The notes under the pieces were generated by a model. That model made no database searches, was not told the DNA's origin, and saw nothing but the letters and a program-made list of their open reading frames with translations. Below are positions 1-5,982 of a DNA stretch of 6,337 bases, one piece after another (positions within the stretch are counted from its first letter, which is position 1; every line of letters begins with the position of its first letter). The stretch spans positions 1 to 6,337 of the forward strand of contig SKUV01000021.1 of assembly GCA_007129775.1 (NCBI GenBank). Direction: 5' to 3'. A program made the position numbers and the translations under genes. The stretch comes from Paracoccaceae bacterium. Its GTDB lineage: Bacteria > Pseudomonadota > Alphaproteobacteria > Rhodobacterales > Rhodobacteraceae.

Positions 1-104
1 CGACGGCACGAGGATGCCACCCCGCCTGCACCGCCGGGCGCACCGGCGCCGGGCCTGGCGCGCTGAGGGCCACCTGCGCCAACAGCCGCGCGGCGATGAA
101 TCGC
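1..104. other. Left edge, no supported gene
   Basis: This very GC-rich stretch holds no gene I can support. On the plus strand one frame is open from the window edge to a TGA at 64-66 and would give a short Pro/Ala-rich C-terminus ending GLAR, which could be the tail of an upstream gene but is too short and low in complexity to judge. The minus strand is also open here but has no convincing start codon or ribosome binding site. Several short GC-rich inverted repeats occur, none followed by a T-tract. Confidence 0.3.
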
Positions 105-133
105 TTGACGCCCCCGGTCTTTGCCCCTATTGC
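105..133 (+). promoter_or_regulatory. Putative sigma70 promoter of rpmB
   Basis: A -35-like TTGACG (105-110, five of six consensus bases) is separated by 17 bases from a weaker -10-like TATTGC (128-133). Transcription would start near 140, giving a leader of about 60 bases before rpmB. The good -35, ideal spacing and position before a ribosomal protein gene support the call; the poor -10 limits it. Confidence 0.55.
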
Positions 134-202
134 ACGCCCCCGAACACAGGGTTCCGCGCGGCGGAGGCCCCCTTTCGCTTTTGATGGACAAGGAACACGA
201 TC

Positions 203-490
203 ATGTCGCGCGTCTGCGAACTTTCCGGCAAGGGCCCGATGTCGGGCAACAACGTGAGCCACGCCAACAACAAGACGCGGCGCCGGTTCCTGCCGAATCT
301 GAACGATGTCACGCTGATGTCCGATGCGCTCGGCCGCTCCTTCACGCTGCGCATCGCCGCGGCGACCCTGCGCACGGTGGATCACCGCGGTGGACTGGAC
401 GCTTATCTGGAGCGCGCGAAGGACGGCGAACTCTCGCCCAAGGCGCTGAAGATCAAGCGCGACATCGAAAAGGCCCGCGCCGCGGCCTGA
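203..490 (+). CDS. rpmB: 50S ribosomal protein L28
   Basis: Encodes L28 (bL28), a small basic protein of the large ribosomal subunit in the cytoplasm. The 95-residue product has the family's N-terminal signature (MSRVCELSGKGPMSGNNVSH, residues 1-20), then the basic stretch NNKTRRRFLPNL (22-33) and a Lys/Arg/Ala-rich C-terminus. Its length is right for alphaproteobacterial L28, which is somewhat longer than the E. coli protein. It has a single cysteine (Cys5), so it lacks the paired CxxC motifs of zinc-binding L28 and is the C-minus, zinc-independent type. The start is fixed by the conserved N-terminus and by a Shine-Dalgarno AAGGAA at 190-195, seven bases upstream. It appears to be transcribed alone from the promoter at 105-133. 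Identification is secure. Confidence 0.97.
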   Translation: MSRVCELSGKGPMSGNNVSHANNKTRRRFLPNLNDVTLMSDALGRSFTLRIAAATLRTVDHRGGLDAYLERAKDGELSPKALKIKRDIEKARAAA

Positions 491-523
491 CCGCTGACAT
501 CGCGATCCATGCCTGCCTTTTTC

Positions 524-548
524 GGCCCCGCGCAGCCCACGCGGGGCC
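524..548 (+). terminator. Stem-loop after rpmB, possible terminator
   Basis: A perfect 9-bp GC stem (GGCCCCGCG at 524-532 with CGCGGGGCC at 540-548) encloses a 7-base loop, 34 bases after the rpmB stop. No T-tract follows it; the only T-run (about 518-522) precedes the stem. It is therefore not a canonical intrinsic terminator. It may act as a weak or Rho-assisted terminator or protect the 3' end of the rpmB mRNA. Confidence 0.4.
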
Positions 549-620
549 GCGTCAATTCGGCCGTTTGCGCAGGACGGATGGGCCTTCTACCTGCGTCACG
601 CCGATGATACGATCCTGCCC

Positions 621-971
621 ATGATCGCCACGATCCGCCTCTTTGCCCTTGGGCTGCTGAGCCTGACGCTCGCCCTGACCAGCGTGACCGGGGCGGTCGC
701 GCGCAGCGCGGCGCAGGGCCAGTATTCGGTGACGATCTGCGGCATTGACGGGGTGGTGCAGATCACGCTCGACGCGCAGGGAAATCCCGTGGCGCCGATG
801 CATCCCTGCCCCGATTGCGCGCTGACCCTTGTCGCGGCGCTGCCCGAAAGCGCAGGCGCGCCGGGGCCCGCGGTTGCGATCACGCGCCTCGCACCGGTTC
901 CGCCGGTGCCGGCGATCCTGCCTGCGCGCGTGCCGCCGGCGCTGGCCCGGGGGCCTCCCCGGTCTGTCTGA
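621..971 (+). CDS. CutF-like DUF2946 exported protein
   Basis: A 116-residue protein resembling the DUF2946 family, which includes CutF of Rhodobacter capsulatus. It has an N-terminal signal peptide or membrane segment (MIATIRLFALGLLSLTLALT, residues 1-20, with Ala-rich cleavage options near 25-31), a short domain with Cys40 and an HPCPDC motif (His61, Cys63, Cys66) suited to binding copper, and a proline-rich tail (92-113) with Pro-Pro pairs at 94-95, 105-106 and 112-113, the last only three residues before the stop. CutF-type proteins are co-translationally exported copper sensors whose stalling tail controls translation of the next gene. The next gene here is a PCu(A)C chaperone 41 bases downstream, and the stop codon lies inside the 5' arm of a stem-loop. 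ATG 621 is the only Met before the hydrophobic segment, but no Shine-Dalgarno precedes it. The family call is good; the sensor role is inference. Confidence 0.8.
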   Translation: MIATIRLFALGLLSLTLALTSVTGAVARSAAQGQYSVTICGIDGVVQITLDAQGNPVAPMHPCPDCALTLVAALPESAGAPGPAVAITRLAPVPPVPAILPARVPPALARGPPRSV

Positions 972-997
972 CCCATCGCACCGATAATCAGACAGAC
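962..997 (+). promoter_or_regulatory. mRNA stem-loop beside chaperone RBS
   Basis: A perfect 10-bp inverted repeat, GTCTGTCTGA (962-971) with TCAGACAGAC (988-997), encloses a 16-base loop. The 5' arm contains the last codons and the TGA stop (969-971) of the CutF-like gene. The 3' arm directly abuts the Shine-Dalgarno GAAAGGA (998-1004) of the copper chaperone gene. TCC at 956-958 could also pair with GGA at 1002-1004 across a small internal loop, covering the ribosome binding site. There is no T-tract, so a terminator is unlikely. The geometry fits translational control: a ribosome paused at the terminal Pro codons (954-959) would cover the 5' arm and open the structure. Confidence 0.7.
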
Positions 998-1012
998 GAA
1001 AGGACAGCGCAG

Positions 1013-1525
1013 ATGAAACGCGCCATTCTGGCCGCCATTGCGGCCACCACATTCGCTGCTCCGGCGGCTCTTGCCCATGAGGGCGTGCATGTAATCGACC
1101 CCTATGCCCGGGTCTCGACCCCGACCTCTGCCTCGGGCGCGGCTTTCATGGTAATCGACAATCACGGGCACGCCGACGACCGCCTTATCGCCGCGCATTC
1201 CGATGTGGCCGAGCGGGTGGAGTTGCACACCCATGAAGAAGACGCTGCCGGCGTGATGCGGATGATCCATGTGGAAGAGGGTTTCGTCATCCCCGCGGGG
1301 GGTGAAATCGCGCTCGACCGGGGCGGCAAGCATGTGATGTTTCTCGGCCTGAACCGGCCGCTGGAGCAGGGCGATATCGTTTCCGTCACCCTCGTCTTCG
1401 AGAACGAGGGCGAAGTGATCGTCGAGATGCCCGTGGATAACGAGCGCGGCGTCAGCCATGGCGGCCACGACCATGGGCACGACCACGACCATGGGCACGA
1501 CCATGGGCACAGCCACGGAAACTGA
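1013..1525 (+). CDS. Periplasmic copper chaperone, PCu(A)C family
   Basis: A 170-residue secreted copper chaperone (DUF461/PCu(A)C). The family binds Cu(I) in the periplasm and helps deliver it to the CuA or CuB centres of cytochrome oxidases. A signal peptide (1-21, cleavage after ALA before HEG) leads into a cupredoxin-like domain. Candidate copper ligands follow the family pattern: His72, Met82/Met84 and the HxM pair His107/Met109. Typical members have LHxM at the first site; here it reads LHTH, with His74 replacing Met. The C-terminus (149-168) is a tail with ten His alternating with Gly/Asp/Ser, likely an extra metal-binding arm. ATG 1013 is chosen because it has a Shine-Dalgarno (GAAAGGA, 998-1004) eight bases upstream and begins the signal peptide; the open frame back to 815 lacks these. 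It probably forms an operon with the CutF-like gene and ends at a strong terminator. Confidence 0.93.
   Translation: MKRAILAAIAATTFAAPAALAHEGVHVIDPYARVSTPTSASGAAFMVIDNHGHADDRLIAAHSDVAERVELHTHEEDAAGVMRMIHVEEGFVIPAGGEIALDRGGKHVMFLGLNRPLEQGDIVSVTLVFENEGEVIVEMPVDNERGVSHGGHDHGHDHDHGHDHGHSHGN
1466..1507 (+). repeat. 12-base tandem repeat encoding His tail
   Basis: The unit CACGACCATGGG (encoding His-Asp-His-Gly) occurs exactly at 1466-1477, 1484-1495 and 1496-1507, with a half unit CACGAC at 1478-1483. It encodes most of the chaperone's histidine-rich tail. Near-identical codons rather than mixed His codons suggest growth by slippage, so tail length may vary between strains. Confidence 0.85.
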
Positions 1526-1544
1526 CGGCCGTCACGGACAAGAC

Positions 1545-1580
1545 AAGGGCCCGGCTGCATCTGCAACCGGGCCCTTTTTT
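1545..1580 (+). terminator. Intrinsic terminator of copper cassette
   Basis: A perfect 10-bp stem, AAGGGCCCGG (1545-1554) with CCGGGCCCTT (1567-1576), has a 12-base loop and runs into six T residues (1575-1580). It lies 19 bases after the chaperone stop. It stands between convergent genes, and on the minus strand the hairpin is followed by a mildly T-rich stretch, so it may also serve the minus-strand gene ending at 1602. Confidence 0.92.
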
Positions 1581-1601
1581 CATGTTGTCGTGGCGCCGGC
1601 C

Positions 1602-1916
1602 TTACCGCGCGCAATGGGTCTCCGCGGCGCTGGCAAAGGCGCGGTAACGTTGCCAGAAGGCATTGTCGCGTTCGGTTTGCGACATGCGCACATCCTGCGC
1701 CCGCTGCGGATCACGGAAGAAGCGGGCCGCCTGACGCTGGTCACCGCGCGTCAGGGTCTGGGCGGCGACGCGGTCGATGCAGCTGCACAGGGCGCGCGTG
1801 GCCGCGGCGCGCCCGGAGTTCAGGCAGGCACGCTCAATCGGGCCGGCCGCGGCCGGCGCGGGGGCGAGCGGCAGGGCAAGGGCCAGAAGGGCGGCTGCGA
1901 ATACGGTTTTTTTCAT
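1602..1916 (-). CDS. Small secreted four-cysteine protein, unknown function
   Basis: A 104-residue protein with a clear signal peptide (MKKTVFAAALLALALPLAPA, then PAAA; cleavage near residue 24/25 before GPIERAC). The mature part of about 80 residues has four cysteines (31, 44, 46, 102), including a CSC pair, and a basic segment ending RFFRDP (about 61-70), suggesting a disulfide-stabilised periplasmic protein. From memory, similar Rhodobacterales proteins are often labelled 'arginine transporter'. Nothing here supports transport: there is no membrane span beyond the signal peptide and no binding-protein fold at this size. The start has a Shine-Dalgarno GAGG (complement of 1925-1928) eight bases upstream. 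It is convergent with the copper cassette and divergent from pstS, so it is probably monocistronic. The gene is likely real; its function is unknown. Confidence 0.85.
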   Translation of the reverse strand: MKKTVFAAALLALALPLAPAPAAAGPIERACLNSGRAAATRALCSCIDRVAAQTLTRGDQRQAARFFRDPQRAQDVRMSQTERDNAFWQRYRAFASAAETHCAR

Positions 1917-2216
1917 CGGGACTGCCTCGGGTTTCTCGTTTTGGATGTGCCGGCTGCGACGGGCGCGGTGCCGGCCGATGACGATTGCCTCGCCTTACGG
2001 TGGCCGGTGACACAAGAATATGGCGATTCGGCGGCGATGTGGCCTGAAATCTTGCACGCTTGCCGCCCCCGCGGCGGTTTGTCGCCGAGAGACACGCTGC
2101 CGGCTGCGGAATGGCGGGCGATTGCCCCGCGGGTTCACCGACCGTCAAGGCTGCTCATCCCATGGCTGCCTGAGGGCGCGGGAGCTTTGCGCCCGAGCGA
2201 GGGAAAGCCGGCCCGT
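1917..2216. other. Intergenic region, nothing firmly identified
   Basis: About 300 bases between the minus-strand secreted-protein gene and the Pho box. Open frames exist on both strands but lack convincing ribosome binding sites, signal sequences or recognisable motifs. The promoter of the minus-strand gene should lie here, but I see no good -35/-10 pair. A 6-bp stem, GGGCGC (2174-2179) with GCGCCC (2189-2194), sits 22 bases before the Pho box and has no assigned role. Confidence 0.4.
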
Positions 2217-2234
2217 ATGTCATTAACGTGTTAC
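2217..2234 (+). promoter_or_regulatory. Putative Pho box (PhoB site) of pstS
   Basis: Two 7-base half-sites, ATGTCAT (2217-2223) and GTGTTAC (2228-2234), are separated by four bases, matching the PhoB direct-repeat layout (CTGTCAT-N4-CTGTCAT or -CAC). The first half has six of seven matches and the second is weaker. Ten bases later a weak -10-like TAGGAC (2245-2250) sits at the spacing known for PhoB-activated promoters, where the Pho box replaces the -35. It lies 65 bases upstream of the pstS start. Induction under phosphate starvation is the inference. Confidence 0.7.
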
Positions 2235-2299
2235 ACTGCAGGGCTAGGACGCCGGCACTGGACACGCCCAACCCGGGCGACATTGCAAAGGAGCGTCCG

Positions 2300-3265
2300 A
2301 TGCACACTTTTCACCGACTTCCTGCGGCAGCCTCCGTACTTGCGCTCGCTGCGGGCATCGCCCATGCTCAGGAGATCGACCCGAACCTTCCGAGTTACGA
2401 AGCGGTTTCGGGTGTTTCCGGCAACCTGACTTCCATCGGGTCGGATACGCTGAACAACCTGATGACCCTGTGGTCGGAAGGGTTCCGCGGCTTCTATCCC
2501 AACGTCGCCGTGCAGATCCAGGGCGCCGGTTCGGGCACCGCCCCGCCCGCACTGGTCGAAGGCACGGCCCAGTTCGGCCCGATGTCGCGCCCGATGCGCG
2601 GCTCGGAGATCGAGGAGTTCGAGGCGCGCTACGGCTACGAGCCGATCCCGATGCGCGGCGCCATCGACGCCATCGGCGTGTTCGTGCATCGCGACAACCC
2701 GGTGACCTGCCTCAGCCTGCAGGAAGTCGACGCCATCTTCTCGTCCACCCGCGCTGGCGGTGCGGATGCGGCGATCACCACATGGGGCCAGGTCGGCGCG
2801 ACCGGCGAATGGGCCGACCGTCCGGTGGCCATGTATGGCCGCAACTCGGCCTCGGGCACCTTCGGCTATTTCCGCGAGGTGGCACTGTTCGGCGGCGACT
2901 ACAGCCCCGAAGTGCGTGAGCAGCCCGGCTCTTCGACCGTGATCCAGGGCGTTGCCGCCGATCTGGGCGGCATCGGCTATTCGGGTGTGGGCTATGCCAC
3001 CGCCGATGTGCGCGCGCTGGAAATCCGCGGTGAAGATGGCGAGTGCTATGACACCGAAGCGGCCCCCGAGGGCCTGTATCCCATCGCGCGCTTCCTCTAC
3101 GTCTACATGAATGTGGACCCGAACGCCGCGCTGGAGCCGCTGCGCGCCGAATTCGTGCGCTACGTCTACAGCCAGGAAGGGCAGAACGACGTGGTGCGCG
3201 CCGGGTTCTTCCCGGTGACCGCGCGGATCGCCGACATGGACCTGGAAGCCTTCGGCCTGAAGTGA
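2300..3265 (+). CDS. pstS: Phosphate ABC transporter substrate-binding protein PstS
   Basis: A 321-residue periplasmic phosphate-binding protein that delivers inorganic phosphate to the PstC/PstA permease. The signal peptide (1-23, cleavage AHA before Q24) has no lipobox Cys, so it is a soluble periplasmic protein. Phosphate-contact motifs of the family are visible: GSDT (47-50), GAGSGT (75-80), MSRPM (95-99) and RNSASGT (181-187). The C-terminus (286-306) has the YVYSQEGQ...GFFPV pattern typical of PstS. Cys137 and Cys249 could form a disulfide. ATG 2300 is chosen over an in-frame GTG at 2228 because it has a strong Shine-Dalgarno (AAAGGAG, 2287-2293) six bases upstream and starts the signal peptide; the GTG lies within the Pho box. 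It is first gene of the pst operon, followed by pstC after 76 bases that hold a hairpin. Confidence 0.96.
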   Translation: MHTFHRLPAAASVLALAAGIAHAQEIDPNLPSYEAVSGVSGNLTSIGSDTLNNLMTLWSEGFRGFYPNVAVQIQGAGSGTAPPALVEGTAQFGPMSRPMRGSEIEEFEARYGYEPIPMRGAIDAIGVFVHRDNPVTCLSLQEVDAIFSSTRAGGADAAITTWGQVGATGEWADRPVAMYGRNSASGTFGYFREVALFGGDYSPEVREQPGSSTVIQGVAADLGGIGYSGVGYATADVRALEIRGEDGECYDTEAAPEGLYPIARFLYVYMNVDPNAALEPLRAEFVRYVYSQEGQNDVVRAGFFPVTARIADMDLEAFGLK

Positions 3266-3281
3266 GCGCGCCCATTCCGAA

Positions 3282-3319
3282 GGGTGGGGCAGCCGACGCT
3301 GCCCCACCCCGTTCGTTTT
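3282..3319 (+). terminator. Hairpin between pstS and pstC, attenuator
   Basis: A perfect 12-bp GC-rich stem, GGGTGGGGCAGC (3282-3293) with GCTGCCCCACCC (3298-3309), closes a four-base loop CGAC and is followed by a moderately T-rich stretch (CGTTCGTTTT, 3310-3319). It starts 16 bases after the pstS stop. The broken T-tract suggests partial rather than full termination; it could also block 3' exonucleases and stabilise pstS mRNA. Either would raise PstS above the permeases, as is usual for binding-protein transporters. Confidence 0.75.
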
Positions 3320-3341
3320 CCAAACCTCTGGACATCACCCG

Positions 3342-5966
3342 ATGAGCGACACCGCCCCGACCGGCACAAAGGCGCGCGCAGCGCAGGCCCGCCGCCGCCG
3401 CATGACAACCCGCGCCAGCGTAAAGATCGGCGAGCGCCTTGCCGGGGGCATCATCACCGTTGGCGGGCTGATGGTGATCGTCGCCGTGCTGGGGATCATG
3501 GTGTTTCTGGTCCGCGTGGTGGTGCCGCTGATGGCGGGCGGCGAGTTGCATGGCAGCGTGCGCTACCAGCTCGACACCGATCAGGATATCGTCTGGATCA
3601 ACGGCGATGAATTCCAGACCTTTGGGCTGGCGCTGGCCGCCGAGGGGAGGGTGATCGCCTTTCACATTCCCACCGGCACTGAAATCACGCGCACGCAATG
3701 GGATTTCGGCGGCGCCGGTGTCACGGCGGTCGCCGGCACGCTGGAGCGCGACCGCATCGCCCTCGGCTTTGACGACGGATCGGTGCGCTTTGCCACGCTG
3801 GGGGTGACCAGCACCTCGACCGCGCGGCGCAACATGCCCTCCGGGCTGACCGAACTGGACGCGCGCGACCGCACGGTTGAGGGGCGCATCTTTACCGAAG
3901 TCGGCACCGGGGACTTCCGCACGCTGGACGGTGTGATCGATCTGGGCGAGTCCGAGCCGGTGTCCGATGTGGCCATCGTGGCGGTGGATTACCGGATCGG
4001 GGGCACCCGGGAGCGCCCGGTCATCGCCTTTGCCACGGCGGATGCCGAAGGCCAGGTGCGTGTCAGCCGGTCGCGCGTGCAGATCAACATGATGACTGGG
4101 GCCGAGACCATCACCACGACGACGGCGGAGCTTCCGCCGCTGGGGCTGGAGGCGGGTGTGCGCGTTACCGGCATCCTGATGTCCGGCAACGCCGACCGCG
4201 TGATGGTCGCCGCGGATGACGGTTACATCTATCGCTACGACCTGCGCGACCAGAACAACCCGCAACTGGCCGAACGTGTCCGCGTGGCTGATGATGGTGT
4301 GGCTGTAACGGCCATGACCTATCTGACCGCCGAGGATGCGCTGGTCGTCGGCACGGAAAACGGCGATGTGATGGTGTGGTTCCGCCTGCAGACGGGGACA
4401 GGCGCCACCACCGACGGGCGCGAACTGGTGCGCGCGCGCACCCATGCGCCGATGCCTGCCGCCATCGTGGACCTGTCCGAAGCGCAGCGCGCCAAGGAAT
4501 TCGTCGCCGTCGATGCCGAGGGCAATGTCTGGGTCTATCAGTCCACCGCCGATCAGGTGCTGTTCCGGCTGGCGCGCTCGGGCGATGTGACCACGCCATC
4601 GACGGCGATGATCTTTCCGCGCGGCAATGGCGTGATGCTGGTCAGCCAGGGCGGCGAGGTCGAGGCCTGGCAATACAGCCAGCGCCACCCCGAGGTGACG
4701 CTGCGCGTGCTGTTCGGGCAGCTCTGGTATGAGGGTTATTCCGAACCCGCCTTCGTCTGGCAATCCACGGCCGCCGTTGATTCGGCCGAACCGAAATATT
4801 CGCTCATCCCGCTGATCTTCGGCACGTTCAAGGCGGCCTTCTATGCCATGATCTTTGCCGTGCCGATTGCGCTGATGGCGGCGATCTATACCTCGGAATT
4901 CGTCGACCGGCGCGTGCGCGGCACCGTGAAGCCGATGATGGAGATGATGGAATCGCTGCCCACGGTGGTTCTGGGTTTCATCGCGGCGCTGGTGCTGGCG
5001 CCCCTGGTCGAGGAATGGATCGGCGCGGTGCTGCTGGGTTTCTTCGCGCTGCCCATGGGGCTGATGATCGGCGCCTTTGCCTGGCAGACCCTGCCCGCGC
5101 CGGTGGCGCTGCGCTACAACGGCTTTCCGAAATTCGTGCTGATGGGTCTGTCCATCCTGATCACGGCCTGGGTGGCGATGCAGCTTGGCCCGTTGCTGGA
5201 GCGCGCCCTGTTCCATGGCGATTTCAAGCAATGGACCACCGGGCGCACGGGCACCGGTACGCCCTTCATGTTCCTGATCCTGCTGCCGCTGAGCTATTTC
5301 GCGGTCGCCTGGAGCTTCCGCAAGCAGTTCGGGCATCATTACCGCGACCTGATCGGCGGCATGGACCGGTCGCGCGCGGGGATGGTCGATGCCGGGCGCT
5401 GGCTGGCGCTGCTGGCGGTGGCGATGGGGGTTTCGTTCCTTGCGGCCTCGGCGCTGACGGCGGTCGGCTATGACCCGCGCGGCAGCTTCATCGACAGCTA
5501 TCAGCAGCGCAACGCGCTGGTGGTGGGCTTCATCATGGCCTTCGCCGTCATTCCCAACATCTACACCCTGGCCGAGGACGCCTTGAACGCGGTGCCGGGG
5601 CACCTGCGCGCCGCCTCGCTGGCTTGCGGGGCGACGCCGTGGCAGACCGCGCGCTGGGTGGTGCTGCCCACGGCGGCTTCGGGCGTGTTCTCGGCGGTGA
5701 TGATGGGCATGGGCCGCGCGGTGGGCGAGACCATGATCGTGGTCATGGCGGCGGGCAACACGCCGATCATGGAATGGAACATCTTTTCCGGGCTGCGCAC
5801 GCTTTCGGCCAATATCGCCATCGAACTGCCCGAAGCGGTGCGCGACGGCACCAACTACCGGGTGCTGTTCCTGGCGGCGCTGACGCTCTTCGTCATGACC
5901 TTTGTCATCAACACCGGGGCGGAGCTGATCCGCCAGCGCTTCCGCAAGCGCGCCTTCAACCTGTGA
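3342..5966 (+). CDS. pstC: Phosphate ABC transporter permease PstC, large form
   Basis: An 874-residue inner-membrane permease subunit of the Pst phosphate importer. After a basic cytoplasmic N-terminus (1-34) comes one membrane helix (about 35-63), then a periplasmic region of about 420 residues with WD40/beta-propeller-like repeats: blade-end motifs at 144-149, 234-240, 292-297, 339-346, 391-399 and 436-443, each roughly [D/E]-x-G-x-V-x-x. The permease domain starts at SLIPLIFGT (487-495), with further hydrophobic segments near 530-575, 598-619, 642-659, 688-709, 725-744 and 841-863. The EAA loop for PstB contact spans about 744-797, including GATPWQTARWVVLP (ending 776) and GRAVGET (791-797). 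The compact PstC of E. coli is a little over 300 residues; large PstC proteins occur in Pseudomonas and Rhodobacterales. The start has only a weak TGGA (3329-3332); ATG 3402 is an alternative that would drop 20 basic residues. Confidence 0.93.
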   Translation: MSDTAPTGTKARAAQARRRRMTTRASVKIGERLAGGIITVGGLMVIVAVLGIMVFLVRVVVPLMAGGELHGSVRYQLDTDQDIVWINGDEFQTFGLALAAEGRVIAFHIPTGTEITRTQWDFGGAGVTAVAGTLERDRIALGFDDGSVRFATLGVTSTSTARRNMPSGLTELDARDRTVEGRIFTEVGTGDFRTLDGVIDLGESEPVSDVAIVAVDYRIGGTRERPVIAFATADAEGQVRVSRSRVQINMMTGAETITTTTAELPPLGLEAGVRVTGILMSGNADRVMVAADDGYIYRYDLRDQNNPQLAERVRVADDGVAVTAMTYLTAEDALVVGTENGDVMVWFRLQTGTGATTDGRELVRARTHAPMPAAIVDLSEAQRAKEFVAVDAEGNVWVYQSTADQVLFRLARSGDVTTPSTAMIFPRGNGVMLVSQGGEVEAWQYSQRHPEVTLRVLFGQLWYEGYSEPAFVWQSTAAVDSAEPKYSLIPLIFGTFKAAFYAMIFAVPIALMAAIYTSEFVDRRVRGTVKPMMEMMESLPTVVLGFIAALVLAPLVEEWIGAVLLGFFALPMGLMIGAFAWQTLPAPVALRYNGFPKFVLMGLSILITAWVAMQLGPLLERALFHGDFKQWTTGRTGTGTPFMFLILLPLSYFAVAWSFRKQFGHHYRDLIGGMDRSRAGMVDAGRWLALLAVAMGVSFLAASALTAVGYDPRGSFIDSYQQRNALVVGFIMAFAVIPNIYTLAEDALNAVPGHLRAASLACGATPWQTARWVVLPTAASGVFSAVMMGMGRAVGETMIVVMAAGNTPIMEWNIFSGLRTLSANIAIELPEAVRDGTNYRVLFLAALTLFVMTFVINTGAELIRQRFRKRAFNL

Positions 5967-5982
5967 TCGCGGGGATACGGGA

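Noticed and set aside
549..620. In-frame upstream extension of the CutF-like gene
   Set aside because: The frame is open upstream of 621, but there is no ATG or GTG start there, and an extension would place about 20 polar residues before the signal peptide.
121..624. A 167-codon plus-strand frame overlapping rpmB
   Set aside because: It overlaps the secure L28 gene in another frame and gives an Arg/His-rich composition typical of shadow translation.
596..1516. A 306-codon minus-strand open frame opposite the copper cassette
   Set aside because: It is antisense to two recognisable genes with ribosome binding site, signal peptides and metal motifs, and its own translation resembles no protein family.
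1842..1857. A perfect 16-base palindrome of GGCC/CGCG blocks
   Set aside because: It falls in the Ala/Pro-rich signal peptide region of the minus-strand gene and is readily explained by GCC/CCG codon use; there is no spacing or context suggesting an operator.
1913..2148. Minus-strand short frames between the secreted-protein gene and pstS
   Set aside because: They have no clear ribosome binding site, signal sequence or motif; their translations look like random high-GC sequence, and two overlap the real gene's start.
2228..2299. GTG 2228 as the start of pstS
   Set aside because: It lies within the Pho box and has no ribosome binding site, while ATG 2300 has AAAGGAG at good spacing and begins the signal peptide.
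1458..2429. A 323-codon plus-strand open frame from the His-tail repeat into pstS
   Set aside because: It runs through a strong intrinsic terminator, the antisense of the secreted-protein gene and the Pho box, and its product has no recognisable features.
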